DNA from: Campylobacter peloridis LMG 23910
GTDB lineage: Bacteria; Campylobacterota; Campylobacteria; Campylobacterales; Campylobacteraceae
Assembly: GCF_000816785.1 (NCBI RefSeq)
Contig: NZ_CP007766.1
Location: forward strand, 434,001-498,000
Length of the DNA: 64,000 bases
Reading direction: 5' to 3'
This document shows, one piece after another, positions 1 through 9,584 of this stretch (the first letter of the stretch is position 1; each line of letters begins with the position of its first letter). A program made the translations under genes and the position numbers. Under the pieces are notes generated by a model. It searched no databases and was not told the DNA's origin. It was given only the letters and a program-made list of their open reading frames with translations.

Positions 1-985
1 AAAATAGTGCCATAAGTGCAAGTAGATAAAAAGAAAATTTTAATGCTATTTTTTGCCTAAATACACTTAGATAATTTGCAATCAAAAGCCATAAATTTAA
101 AGTCAATACAGCCAAACGCTCAGGTGTGAAGCCATATTGTATAATTCTAACTATAATGGCATAAAATACAAAAATATTTAACGATAATAACACAATAAAA
201 AAGGCATAGAGTAATGATTTTTTGATTTTATAAAAAGATAAATTTATCCAAAGATTAATTAATAAAAAAATACCAAACCAAAGGCATAAATGAACTATAC
301 TAAGACTTTCTAAAAGATTAAATAACACTCCTAAACCATAAGCAAAAAGCATGATTATATATAAAATACTAAAAGTATTTAGTATAAAAATAAAAATTTT
401 ATTAAAAGAATAAGAAGTAAATTTGCCAAGCAAAAATAAAGAAAAAATTCCAGCACTAAAAAGCCATAATGATAAAACATGAGAATTTAATTTACTAGAA
501 GAAATATCAAATAAAAAATTAAACGAACCATAAAATATAGCCAAAAATATACCAAAAATCAGCCAAAAACTTACACTAAAAGAAAGGGCTGCTAAAAAAT
601 GATGAAAATAATTAAAATCATATAATTTTCTTGCACATACTAAAGCTATGAGTGTCAGTGCTAAAGATACATAAAGAGTATTTTGAGTGTAAAATAGCAA
701 ATAATCTTCATCTTGTTTGAAAATAAAATGCAAAATTATATAGAAAGTTAGCCCAAAAAATAAAATCCAAAAATTTGTTATACTTTTATAAGTCTGTGTT
801 AAATTTTCTTTTGCTTTAAAAAATGTTTCACAAAAAATAACAAAAAGAGTTAAAAATAAAAAATCGCTACATTGATATAAATTATGAAAAAATGCTATAA
901 AAAACCAAAAAAATAAATAAAAAATAACTCCAAGTGGATGATGTAATAAAGCTATATAGCTAGAATTAATAAATTTTTTAAACAT
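1..985 (-). CDS. Polytopic membrane protein, DUF4153-like, C-terminus beyond the window
   Basis: Translating the minus strand from the ATG at 985 gives an open frame that runs off the left edge, so at least 328 residues are present and the C-terminus is missing. The protein is extremely hydrophobic, with many Phe/Leu/Ile-rich spans separated by short polar turns, suggesting eight or more membrane segments. Near the end of the visible part is a YGFTPERLAVLTLNLW stretch, which resembles the conserved segment of DUF4153 membrane proteins. Its start overlaps the stop of the upstream HIT gene by a few bases, so the two are probably co-translated. Function is unknown; the family assignment rests on recalled motif similarity. 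Confidence 0.6.
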   Translation of the reverse strand, partial: MFKKFINSSYIALLHHPLGVIFYLFFWFFIAFFHNLYQCSDFLFLTLFVIFCETFFKAKENLTQTYKSITNFWILFFGLTFYIILHFIFKQDEDYLLFYTQNTLYVSLALTLIALVCARKLYDFNYFHHFLAALSFSVSFWLIFGIFLAIFYGSFNFLFDISSSKLNSHVLSLWLFSAGIFSLFLLGKFTSYSFNKIFIFILNTFSILYIIMLFAYGLGVLFNLLESLSIVHLCLWFGIFLLINLWINLSFYKIKKSLLYAFFIVLLSLNIFVFYAIIVRIIQYGFTPERLAVLTLNLWLLIANYLSVFRQKIALKFSFYLLALMALF

Positions 986-1352
986 AAATATTTTTTATTT
1001 TTTTAAGTAAAATTGATACAAATCCTTCAAAATCAGGTAAATTTAAATCTTTAATTTCTCTTTGTTGCTTTCCCCATATACATTCTGGAAAAAATGCATC
1101 TTCTTTAAAGCGCGCCATAACATGAAAATGCACTTTTGGGACATAGTTTGCAAAGGAAGCTATGTTGATTTTTTCTGGTTTGTAGTATTCTTTAAGGCTT
1201 AATTCGCAAGCTAAAACATACTGAAAAAGCATATTTTGTAAAAAAGCTGGACAATCACTTAATTCTTTGTAATTTTCTTTAGTAAAAATTTTTACCCAAG
1301 GAATTTGAGAATTTTCTTTTTCTATAAACAAATAATCATTTTCATAAATCAT
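978..1352 (-). CDS. HIT-family hydrolase-like protein
   Basis: A 124-residue protein of the histidine-triad superfamily, whose members hydrolyse nucleotide phosphoramidates or dinucleoside polyphosphates. The triad region reads VPKVHFHVMARF (about residues 71-82), followed by an FFPECIW segment typical of the HIT subgroup with a tryptophan after the triad. The usual pattern is His-x-His-x-His; here the first His is Lys, while the middle, nucleophilic His (about 75) and the third (77) remain. The length is normal for the subgroup. It lies downstream of fumC on the same strand, separated by a terminator hairpin, and overlaps the start of the following membrane protein gene. Confidence 0.75.
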   Translation of the reverse strand: MIYENDYLFIEKENSQIPWVKIFTKENYKELSDCPAFLQNMLFQYVLACELSLKEYYKPEKINIASFANYVPKVHFHVMARFKEDAFFPECIWGKQQREIKDLNLPDFEGFVSILLKKIKNIYV

Positions 1353-1364
1353 ATTAACTCTTAA

Positions 1365-1392
1365 AAAAGACTAGGATTATTCCTAGTCTTTT
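1365..1392 (-). terminator. Terminator between fumC and the HIT gene
   Basis: A perfect 12-bp inverted repeat (AAAAGACTAGGA / TCCTAGTCTTTT, 4-nt loop) lies just beyond the fumC stop codon. The A/T-rich stem ends give a U-tract in either direction, as expected of an intrinsic terminator for fumC. Confidence 0.8.
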
Positions 1393-1394
1393 GA

Positions 1395-2786
1395 TTATTT
1401 TTTTGGTCCTATCATTTTTGTAGGATCTACAAATTTAGCAAAATCTTCCTCACTTACTAAACCAAGTTCCATAGCACTTTCTTTTAAAGAAATGCCTTTT
1501 TTGTGAGCATTTTTTGCTACTTTAGCTGCATTTTCATAGCCAATGTGCGGATTTAATGCAGTTACTAGCATTAAAGAATTATGTAAATTATAATCAATTT
1601 TTTCTTTATTTGGCTCTATGCCTACTGCACAATGGATATTAAATGAATGCATAGCATCAGCTAGCAAATCAAGACTTTGTAAGAAATTATAAATAATCAC
1701 AGGTTTAAAAACATTAAGCTCAAAATTTCCTTGACTTGCACCAATTCCAATAGCCGCGTCATTTCCCATAACTTGCACTGCAACCATAGTTAAAGCTTCA
1801 CACTGAGTAGGATTAACCTTACCTGGCATGATAGAACTTCCTGGTTCATTCTCAGGTATGTTTAACTCCCCAAGACCACATCTTGGGCCACTTGCTAGCC
1901 ATCTAATATCATTTGCTATTTTCATTAAATTCGCAGCCAAACCTTTCATAGCTCCATGAGTAAAATTAATCGCATCATGGCTTGTTAGAGCATGGAATTT
2001 ATTTGGGCTTGAAACAAATTTAGTACCTATTAGTTTGCTTAATTCTTCACTTACTTTTTCACTAAGTTCTGGATGAGCATTTAAACCTGTACCAACAGCT
2101 GTTCCGCCTATTGCAAGTTCTCTTAATGTAGGCAAAGAAGCGATGATTTGTTCTTTTGAGTGAAGTAGCATAGACAAATATCCACTAAATTCTTGTGCTA
2201 AAGTAAGTGGCGTAGCATCTTGAAGATGGGTTCTTCCTATTTTGATAATTCCATCAAATTCTTTTACTTTTTTCTCAAAAGTTGCTATAAGCTCATCTAA
2301 AGCAGGGATAAGTTTTTTTTCTACTTGTTCTACTGAAACTATACTCATAGCGGTTGGAAAAGTATCATTTGAACTTTGACTCATATTAACATGATCATTT
2401 GGATGAACGAGTTTTGCTTTTCTAAAATCTCCACCCATGATTTCAGTCGCACGATTTGCTATAACTTCATTCATATTCATATTGCTTTGCGTGCCTGAAC
2501 CTGTTTGCCATATTGCTAGTGGAAAATTATCATCAAATTTGCCTGCTACGATTTCATCGCAAGCTTGCACGATGGCATTTTTTTTAGCATCATCTAATTT
2601 TCCAAGTTTATTATTTACCAAGGCCAAAGATTTTTTAAGATTTGCAAAAGCATAAATTAAAACTTTTGGCATTTTTTCACAACCAATTTTGAAATTTTCA
2701 AAACTTCTTTGAGTTTGTGCTCCCCAATATTTGTCATTAGGAACTTTAATTTCTCCCATAGTATCATGTTCGATTCTATATTCCAT
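1395..2786 (-). CDS. fumC: Class II fumarate hydratase
   Basis: Fumarase C catalyses the reversible hydration of fumarate to malate in the citric acid cycle; the class II enzyme is an iron-free cytosolic homotetramer. At 463 residues it has the usual family length. It carries the superfamily signature [11 protein letters not shown] (about residues 317-327), the [12 protein letters not shown] segment and the [17 protein letters not shown] segment, each of which contributes to the composite active site. The start at 2786 gives the standard [17 protein letters not shown]-terminus. It is a single gene with its own upstream gap of about 125 bp and a downstream hairpin terminator. The gene is intact. 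Confidence 0.97.
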   Translation of the reverse strand: MEYRIEHDTMGEIKVPNDKYWGAQTQRSFENFKIGCEKMPKVLIYAFANLKKSLALVNNKLGKLDDAKKNAIVQACDEIVAGKFDDNFPLAIWQTGSGTQSNMNMNEVIANRATEIMGGDFRKAKLVHPNDHVNMSQSSNDTFPTAMSIVSVEQVEKKLIPALDELIATFEKKVKEFDGIIKIGRTHLQDATPLTLAQEFSGYLSMLLHSKEQIIASLPTLRELAIGGTAVGTGLNAHPELSEKVSEELSKLIGTKFVSSPNKFHALTSHDAINFTHGAMKGLAANLMKIANDIRWLASGPRCGLGELNIPENEPGSSIMPGKVNPTQCEALTMVAVQVMGNDAAIGIGASQGNFELNVFKPVIIYNFLQSLDLLADAMHSFNIHCAVGIEPNKEKIDYNLHNSLMLVTALNPHIGYENAAKVAKNAHKKGISLKESAMELGLVSEEDFAKFVDPTKMIGPKK

Positions 2787-2885
2787 GGTTTTTCCTTAGT
2801 GTTAAAATGATATATAGTATTTAAGCCAAATAAACCCTAAAGTTTGCTTATAATTTAAGAAGTATTTATAAATTTATTTATTAAA

Positions 2886-2907
2886 GTGTAGTTTTTTCAA
2901 ACTACAC
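2886..2907 (-). terminator. Terminator after glmS
   Basis: A 9-bp perfect inverted repeat GTGTAGTTT / AAACTACAC with a 4-nt loop sits just past the glmS stop codon and is followed on the minus strand by a T-rich run. This fits an intrinsic terminator ending the GlnD-like/glmS transcript. Confidence 0.75.
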
Positions 2908-2912
2908 AAAAA

Positions 2913-4712
2913 TTATTCTACGGTGACGCTTTTTGCTAAATTTCTTGGCATATCTACATCATTGCCAAGTCTTATAGAAACTTCTAAAGCTAGAAGTTGT
3001 AATATTACCATCATTTCAAAAAATTCACACATGTAGTGTTCTTGTTTTGAAGTTCTTATAAAATCATCGCTTAAATCAAAATCAAGCGGAGAGATAGCAA
3101 GTAAAGTAGAATCTCTTGCAGCAAGTTCTTCTACATTTGATTTGGTTTTTTCATAAAGACAATTTTGTGGCATTAAAGCAACGGTGAAAAGCTCACTATC
3201 TGCTAAAGCAATGGGCCCATGCTTCATTTCACCTGCTGGGTATCCCTCAGCATGCAAGTATGAAATTTCTTTTAATTTTAAAGCTCCTTCTAGTGCTAGT
3301 GGGTAAAACACATCTCTTCCTATAAAGAAAAAACCATGTCCATGTAGATATCTTTTTGAAATTCTATGCACTTTTTCATGCAGGCTTTGTTCGACTTTAA
3401 CTATACTTGGCAAGCTTCTTAGCGCTTTGATTTCTTTACTCATATCTAAATTTATTTTTTGTGCAAGATAAATTGCAAGCATCCATAAAGTCGCTACTTG
3501 AGTAGCAAAGGCTTTGGTTGAAGCTACGCCTTTTTCAATGCCCGCTCTAGTAAGTAAAGATATGTCAGCTAAACGCACAATGTTGGAATTATCCACATTG
3601 CATATTGCTAAAGTTTTAACTCCTTGTGCTTTTGCTATTTTTAAAGCTTCTAGTGTATCAGCTGTTTCACCACTTTGAGAGATTACTACAAAAAGAGTAT
3701 TTTTACCTATAATGGCTTCTCTATATCTAAATTCACTAGCTACTTCAACTTTAGTTTTAATTTTTGCAAGTCTTTCAAGTAAATAAGCTCCGCTTAATGC
3801 TGCATGATAGCTTGTTCCGCAAGCACAAAGTGTGATTTCATCTATGTTTTGTAAAAGTGTCTCATTTATATCTTCAAAAACAACTTGCTCACCTTGCAAA
3901 CGCCCCATTAAAACTTCACCTAAAACTCTACTTTGTTCATAAATTTCTTTTTCCATAAAAAATCTGTAGCCATCTTTTTGTGCAAAACTTTTATCTTGAC
4001 TTAGAGCTACAAAAGTAGGTTGTATGCAAGCTTGCTCATGGCAAATTTTACATTCGTTTAAATTCACATATCCATAATCTCCATCTTCAAGATAAGCTAC
4101 TTTATCTACCAAAGAAACCAAAGGAGCATCACTTGATGCAAAATAATACTCATTCTCATCGCCATTTTTACCAATAATCAAAGGCACAGCATTTTTAGCA
4201 AAATATATAGTATTAGGATCTTTTTTACTTACAAGTAAGATTGCAAAAGCACCTCTTAATTCAGCTATAGTTTTTTTAAAAGCATCAAAAGGCTTTAGAT
4301 TATTTGCGTAGTATTCAAATAAATGCACAATTACTTCAGTATCAGTTTGACTTAAAAAATTAACCCCTTCTTTGGTTAATTTTGTTTTTAACTCTTGATA
4401 ATTTTCTATAATTCCATTGTGTATAACGCAAGAGTATTGTCCTAAATGAGGATGAGCGTTGATTTCAGTTGGTTTTCCATGAGTTGCCCAACGCGTATGT
4501 CCTATAGCTAGTCCAAAGCCATCACTACTGAAATTTGCTGTTTTATTAGCTAAATTTTCCAATTTTCCAACGGCCTTGAAAAAGTCTAATTCCCCATTTT
4601 TCATCACTGCTATACCAGCACTATCATAGCCTCTATATTCAAGCTCTTTTAAACCATCTAATATGATTTGTTTTTTTTCTTTGTTACCTATGTAGCCTAC
4701 TATTCCACACAT
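2913..4712 (-). CDS. glmS: Glutamine-fructose-6-phosphate aminotransferase (isomerising)
   Basis: GlmS makes glucosamine-6-phosphate from fructose-6-phosphate and glutamine, the first step towards UDP-GlcNAc for peptidoglycan and glycans. The 599-residue protein starts MCGIVGYIGNK, so the nucleophile Cys2 of the Ntn glutaminase domain is present; HTRWATHG and the NGIIEN segment follow. Two SIS domains occupy the C-terminal half (CGTSYHAAL, SQSGETADT, STKAFATQ, EGYPAGEMKHGPIAL) and the C-terminus ends LAKSVTVE, as is typical. The start lies 3 bp from the stop of the upstream GlnD-like gene, so they form one operon. I see no glmS ribozyme or other long leader. Confidence 0.97.
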   Translation of the reverse strand: MCGIVGYIGNKEKKQIILDGLKELEYRGYDSAGIAVMKNGELDFFKAVGKLENLANKTANFSSDGFGLAIGHTRWATHGKPTEINAHPHLGQYSCVIHNGIIENYQELKTKLTKEGVNFLSQTDTEVIVHLFEYYANNLKPFDAFKKTIAELRGAFAILLVSKKDPNTIYFAKNAVPLIIGKNGDENEYYFASSDAPLVSLVDKVAYLEDGDYGYVNLNECKICHEQACIQPTFVALSQDKSFAQKDGYRFFMEKEIYEQSRVLGEVLMGRLQGEQVVFEDINETLLQNIDEITLCACGTSYHAALSGAYLLERLAKIKTKVEVASEFRYREAIIGKNTLFVVISQSGETADTLEALKIAKAQGVKTLAICNVDNSNIVRLADISLLTRAGIEKGVASTKAFATQVATLWMLAIYLAQKINLDMSKEIKALRSLPSIVKVEQSLHEKVHRISKRYLHGHGFFFIGRDVFYPLALEGALKLKEISYLHAEGYPAGEMKHGPIALADSELFTVALMPQNCLYEKTKSNVEELAARDSTLLAISPLDFDLSDDFIRTSKQEHYMCEFFEMMVILQLLALEVSIRLGNDVDMPRNLAKSVTVE

Positions 4713-4715
4713 TCT

Positions 4716-7076
4716 TTACTCGCTTATTAATGATTTAAGAATTTGATCTTTATAATCTTGCAAACTTTCGTTTTTGTGCAAAATTAAAACATTTCGCGTT
4801 CTTTCTTTTATGGTTTGAATTTTTGCTGCGCTTAGTGCAATGTCGTATTTTGCAAGCACATCCATCACATATGCCATTAAACCTTTTTGATCTTTTGTGT
4901 TTAAGGTTATTTTGGCATAGCTTTTGGAATAATTCATATCTAATTTTAATTCATCTTTTTTAATGCTTGGTTTTTTAAGTTGTTTTTGTACTTTTGTATG
5001 GAGTTTTGAATTCAATAAATTTTCCAAACTTTCCTTTTGTGTGTTGCTAACTATGTCAGAATACTCAAATTTAAGATATATTTTTTCATCAAATAACTCA
5101 AAAAAGCTCATAAAAACTAAATTTAAAGAACTTAAAGTGTTAAGTATGTTTTCAAGATTGTTTTTTCTATTCATAATGAGTTCTAAAGTAAAATTTTCTT
5201 GATTATCAAGCCAAAATGCAAAATTCTCATTTTGTGCAATTTGTGCAATTTTAATAATATTTTCAAAACTATTTTTGATAAAAAATAAATTTGATTTAAT
5301 ATGCAAAATATTGTTTTGACTTTGCTCATCAAGATTTAAAAAAGCTTTACTTCTTTTTAAAGTTTGTTCTTTTTTTACTCTTCTTTGGCTTTCATCGATT
5401 AAATTTTCATCTTCAAAACCTTCATAGGCATTTTGATATAATCTTTCTAAACTTTTATAGTAAAAATGATTTTCTATACCTAAAGCTTTAGCATTACAAA
5501 AAGATAATTGATGTAGCACTTTTAAAGTTTTAATATCGTTTAGTTTTGAAATAAAATTTAAAACAATGGTAGAATTATAAATATCTTCTTTTTCAATGAT
5601 ATCTTTAAAAGCATTGAAATTTTTTAACAATCTTAATCCAAAATCTAAATCATCATTATGAATATTAAATTTTATCATATAAGCTCTGTAAATATTAGCT
5701 AGGGAAATTTCATTTTCTTCGTTTATTGCACTTAATAATATAGTAAGTTTTAAAATTAATAAAGTTTTAGTATCAAAATCATGTTCTTTTTCTTCAAAAT
5801 ATTTCAAACAAAGTAAAGCTCTATCTATGGCACTATATATTCCTTCTTCTTCGAGTAAAAATCTACTTTGAGTTAAAGGTTTGCAAAAATCTTTTAAAAT
5901 ATTTGCATCATTTAAAAGTTTTAAAATGCTATAAGAATATTTTCTTTCTAAAATAGCTTTAAAAAAATCCAAAATTTCCCCATTATTTTTAGCTCTTTTT
6001 AACGCAAAAACCAAATTAATATCAAAATGATAGTTTTTATCTTCTAACAACAAAATATCTTTTAAAATTTCACTTAAATTTTCTTCTTTTTTTGAATAAA
6101 TAAATAAATCATTTTGTTCTAAACAATTTATTTGCTCTTTATAATGTTTTTCTTGAATACATCTTGCTAAAAAGTGAGTATAAATTCCACAAATTTGCAT
6201 AGATTGTAAAGCTTTTTGAGTTAAAATGGATCTTAAGTCTAAATTTTTTTTCTCTTTTTTTTGCATTAAGTTAGCAAGCTCTTGAGAATTTTGCACTAAA
6301 AATAAATTAGTATTTTTACCCTCTAAAAGATTCATTGCGCATTTAAGTGAAAATAAAAAATCGCTCGCTAATTTAAATTCGCTTAATTCTTTCTCGTTGA
6401 TAAAATAAAGCATGTAATTTTTAGGAGTATCTTTAAGCAAAATATTTAAATTTTCTATTTCTAGTTGTTCATCTAAACCGCCAAAATTTTTATTAATATC
6501 AAATTCTTGTTTTAGTAAAGGTTGTAAAAATGGATTGAAATCTTTTATTATTTTTAAAACAAATTCTTCTTTAAATTCTTCTTGAACTTGGATAATTTTT
6601 TCTTTTATTTGTTTGAATAAAATTTTAGAACCACAAATATATCTATGTTGTATGATATTTTGTTTTAGCTCGTTTTTAGCTATATTATAAAGCCCATTAA
6701 TTTCACAAACTTGGTAATTAATGTTAAGATTAATATCACTTAAAGCACTTATAAAAGCCTTTATTAATGGTTTGATATTATAAGCTTTTATATCTTTATA
6801 TATAAATAACAAATCAATATTTTCTTTTATACTTAAATTCATCTTAGCATATTGTTTAATAGCAATAACACAAAAGGGAAATTTATCATTATGCGGAAAA
6901 AAATCATCAAAAAAATCATTTAAAATAATCTCATAAGTATCTTCGATAAAACGATCAATTTCTTTAGAATGATAAAAACTAAATGAGCCTTGTTTTAAAA
7001 AAAGTCTAGAACAATATGCTTCATAGTCTTTTAAAGAATTTTTTAATTTATGAATTTTTTGTATATCAAGAGCCAA
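4716..7076 (-). CDS. GlnD-like protein with degenerate nucleotidyltransferase site and C-terminal ACT domain
   Basis: A 786-residue protein with the general layout of PII uridylyltransferase GlnD. The nucleotidyltransferase position (about residues 71-92) reads AIKQYAKMNLSIKENIDLLF, where functional GlnD proteins have a Gly-Gly-Tyr-Gly-Arg block and a Ser-Asp-x-Asp motif. Most of those residues are replaced and only one Asp (about 88) survives. I also find no clear HD motif in the middle. The last 70 residues form a recognisable ACT-type domain (ITLNTKDQKGLMAYVMDVLA onwards). The gene is unbroken and sits 3 bp upstream of glmS, so it is kept and co-expressed. C. jejuni has a homologue in the same position. 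The enzymatic label should be treated with caution; a ligand-sensing role is possible (inference). Confidence 0.75.
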   Translation of the reverse strand: MALDIQKIHKLKNSLKDYEAYCSRLFLKQGSFSFYHSKEIDRFIEDTYEIILNDFFDDFFPHNDKFPFCVIAIKQYAKMNLSIKENIDLLFIYKDIKAYNIKPLIKAFISALSDINLNINYQVCEINGLYNIAKNELKQNIIQHRYICGSKILFKQIKEKIIQVQEEFKEEFVLKIIKDFNPFLQPLLKQEFDINKNFGGLDEQLEIENLNILLKDTPKNYMLYFINEKELSEFKLASDFLFSLKCAMNLLEGKNTNLFLVQNSQELANLMQKKEKKNLDLRSILTQKALQSMQICGIYTHFLARCIQEKHYKEQINCLEQNDLFIYSKKEENLSEILKDILLLEDKNYHFDINLVFALKRAKNNGEILDFFKAILERKYSYSILKLLNDANILKDFCKPLTQSRFLLEEEGIYSAIDRALLCLKYFEEKEHDFDTKTLLILKLTILLSAINEENEISLANIYRAYMIKFNIHNDDLDFGLRLLKNFNAFKDIIEKEDIYNSTIVLNFISKLNDIKTLKVLHQLSFCNAKALGIENHFYYKSLERLYQNAYEGFEDENLIDESQRRVKKEQTLKRSKAFLNLDEQSQNNILHIKSNLFFIKNSFENIIKIAQIAQNENFAFWLDNQENFTLELIMNRKNNLENILNTLSSLNLVFMSFFELFDEKIYLKFEYSDIVSNTQKESLENLLNSKLHTKVQKQLKKPSIKKDELKLDMNYSKSYAKITLNTKDQKGLMAYVMDVLAKYDIALSAAKIQTIKERTRNVLILHKNESLQDYKDQILKSLISE

Positions 7077-7187
7077 GATTTAATCCTTAGTTGAAAATTT
7101 GTATATCATACCAAAAATATTTTGTATTAAATTTTAAGTAAGTTAAAATTATAATTGTGATTTTAAACAAAATAAATAATTAAGAGC

Positions 7188-8252
7188 ATGAATATGATTA
7201 TAGAAAAATTAGAAAAACAAGAAAGATTAAACGAAGAAGAGGCTAATAAACTTTGGGATTTAGATCTTTTTACGCTAGCAAAATACGCTCAAAAAATCCG
7301 CACACAATTACATGGAAAAAAAGTTTATTTTAATATAAATCGCCATATTAACCCTACAAATATATGTGCTGATACTTGCAAATTTTGTGCTTTTTCAGCG
7401 CACAGAAAAAACCCTAATCCTTACACTATGTCGCATGAAGAGATTATGAAAATAGTTGATGAAACGGTTTTAAGAGATACAAAAGAAATTCATATTGTTT
7501 CAGCACACAATAAAAACACATCATGGCAATGGTATTTAGAAATTTTTAAAATGATTAAAGAGAAATATCCATTTTTACACATCAAAGCTTTAACTGCTGC
7601 TGAGGTTGATTTTTTAAGCAGGGCTTTTAATATGAGCTATGAAGAAGTGATAGAAAAAATGCTTGAATATGGTGTTGATTCTATGCCAGGTGGTGGGGCC
7701 GAAATTTTTGATGAGGAAATTAGAAAAAAGATTTGCCATGGTAAAGTAAGTAGTGAAAATTGGTTAAAAATTCACAAACTTTGGCATGATAAAGGCAGAC
7801 AAAGTAACGCTACAATGCTTTTTGGGCATATAGAAAGTAGAGAAAATAGAATCAACCACATGATAAGATTAAGAAATCTTCAAGATCAAACAGGTGGTTT
7901 TAATGCTTTTATTCCTTTGCTTTGGCAACAAGATAATAGCTTTATTACGGGTAAAAAACCTCTAGGTTCGGTTGAAATTTTAAAAACCATAGCTATAGCA
8001 AGAATAGTTCTTGATAATGTTAAAAATATCAAAGCTTATTGGGCAACTATGGGTATAAATTTAGCTATGGTAGCTCAAGAATTTGGCGCAAATGATTTAG
8101 ATGGAACTATAGAAAAAGAAAGCATACAAAGTGCAGGCGGTGCAAAAAGTGCTAATGGCTTGAGCTTAAAAACTTTTATAGAAATGATACAAAGTTCAGG
8201 TTATATAGCTATAGAGCGAGATAGCTTGTATAATGAATTAAAAACATATTAA
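7188..8252 (+). CDS. mqnE: Aminofutalosine synthase (radical SAM, menaquinone synthesis)
   Basis: A 354-residue radical SAM enzyme of the futalosine pathway, which campylobacters use instead of the classical Men route. MqnE joins SAM to 3-[(1-carboxyvinyl)oxy]benzoate to make aminofutalosine. The [4Fe-4S]-binding CxxxCxxC is seen as NICADTCKFCAFSAHR (about residues 57-72), and a GVDSMPGGGAEIF segment follows in the barrel. The pair MqnE/MqnC is similar in sequence; the NPTNICADTCKFCAF form favours MqnE. The start is the first of two nearby ATGs (7188 or 7194). It is followed 8 bp later by the purine permease gene, as in C. jejuni. Confidence 0.88.
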   Translation: MNMIIEKLEKQERLNEEEANKLWDLDLFTLAKYAQKIRTQLHGKKVYFNINRHINPTNICADTCKFCAFSAHRKNPNPYTMSHEEIMKIVDETVLRDTKEIHIVSAHNKNTSWQWYLEIFKMIKEKYPFLHIKALTAAEVDFLSRAFNMSYEEVIEKMLEYGVDSMPGGGAEIFDEEIRKKICHGKVSSENWLKIHKLWHDKGRQSNATMLFGHIESRENRINHMIRLRNLQDQTGGFNAFIPLLWQQDNSFITGKKPLGSVEILKTIAIARIVLDNVKNIKAYWATMGINLAMVAQEFGANDLDGTIEKESIQSAGGAKSANGLSLKTFIEMIQSSGYIAIERDSLYNELKTY

Positions 8253-8260
8253 GGAATAAT

Positions 8261-9583
8261 ATGGATTTTTTTAAACTTAAAGAAAATAAAACTGATGTAA
8301 AAACTGAAATTTATGCAGGAATTGCCACCTTTTTGGCAATGATTTATATTATCCCTATTAATGCTAATATCATGAGTGCTTCGGGTATGCCCTTAGAAGC
8401 TTTGATTGTTGCAACGGCTTTAGTAACTATCATAGCAACAGCTTTCAATGCTTTTTTTTCAAATACTCCCGTTGCAATGAGCGTGGGAATGGGTTTAAAT
8501 GCGTATTTTACTTTTAGCGTGTGTAAAACCTATGAAATTCCTTGGCAAAGTGCATTAGGTGCTGTATTTTTATCCGGACTTATTTTTACTTTACTTTCTT
8601 TTACTAATTTTAGAATTTGGGTAATTAAAAGCATACCAAATGATTTAAGAAAAGCTATTTCAGCGGGTATTGGCGTGTTTATAGCCTTTATTGCGTTATC
8701 TCAAATGGGAATTATTGTAAAAAATGAATCTACTTTAGTAAGTTTGGGAGATTTTTCTAGTTCTAAAGTTCTTTTTGCTTTATTTGGCTTATTTTTGGTG
8801 TTTATTTTTTGGGCTTGGAGAATTAAAGCAGCATTTATTTTAGCGGTTTTATTGAGTGCTTTGTGTGCTTGGATTTTTGGTATTGATAATGCTAAATTTC
8901 CAGAGCAGCTTTTGTCTTTACCAGTGATTAGTGGAGAAAATGGTTTAAGTGCTATATTTGGCAAGCTTGATATTAAGGGTGCATTAGAACTTAGTATGAT
9001 ACCTATAGTATTGACTTTTTTTGTTACCCAGCTTTTTGATAGTATAGGCACTATTACGGGGGTAGGATCAAGAGGAAAAATTTTTGATGATCCAAAACTA
9101 GGTGAAAAAAAATTAGGCAAAACCCTAGGAGCAGATGCGGCAAGTTCAGCTGTAGGAGCTATAGTTGGCACATCAACCGTTACAGCATTTGTAGAAAGCT
9201 CAGCAGGAGTTGAAGCAGGTGGTAAGACAGGACTTACTGCCTTAGTAACTGCTGTATGTTTTATTTTTACTTTATTTTTACTTCCGGTATTTAAAGCCAT
9301 TCCTGCAAATTCTATTTATCCGGTTTTGGTTTTAGTTGGAGTTTTAATGTTTATGGAGGTTGCAAGTATTAATTTTAAAGATAAAGCTATTGCAGTAAGT
9401 GCGTTTTTTATCATTATAATGATGCCACTTACTTATTCTATCACTACAGGTTTTGCTTTTGGTTTTATTGCTTATTTATTTATGCGTATAGTGCGGAAAG
9501 AATTTGAAAAAATCAATTTCGGTATAGTTATTTTAAGTGCAATTTCATTGCTTGTTTTTTTATTACAATTTATAGGAAATTAA
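8261..9583 (+). CDS. NCS2-family purine permease (AzgA/PbuG type)
   Basis: A 440-residue inner-membrane transporter with 12 or more hydrophobic segments. Hallmarks of the AzgA-like hypoxanthine/adenine/guanine branch are visible: EIYAGIATFLAMIYI near the N-terminus, VAMSVGMGLNAYFTF, the LFDSIGTITGVG segment (about 261-272) and GTSTVTAFVESSAGVEAGG (about 302-320). The next gene, 1 bp further on, is a phosphoribosyltransferase, so the pair probably forms an uptake-and-salvage unit for a purine base. The exact substrate cannot be read from the sequence. Confidence 0.88.
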   Translation: MDFFKLKENKTDVKTEIYAGIATFLAMIYIIPINANIMSASGMPLEALIVATALVTIIATAFNAFFSNTPVAMSVGMGLNAYFTFSVCKTYEIPWQSALGAVFLSGLIFTLLSFTNFRIWVIKSIPNDLRKAISAGIGVFIAFIALSQMGIIVKNESTLVSLGDFSSSKVLFALFGLFLVFIFWAWRIKAAFILAVLLSALCAWIFGIDNAKFPEQLLSLPVISGENGLSAIFGKLDIKGALELSMIPIVLTFFVTQLFDSIGTITGVGSRGKIFDDPKLGEKKLGKTLGADAASSAVGAIVGTSTVTAFVESSAGVEAGGKTGLTALVTAVCFIFTLFLLPVFKAIPANSIYPVLVLVGVLMFMEVASINFKDKAIAVSAFFIIIMMPLTYSITTGFAFGFIAYLFMRIVRKEFEKINFGIVILSAISLLVFLLQFIGN

Positions 9584-9584
9584 G

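Noticed and set aside
4963-5202. A short plus-strand open frame inside the GlnD-like gene
   Set aside because: It is a shadow of the long minus-strand gene, with no ribosome binding site or family likeness.
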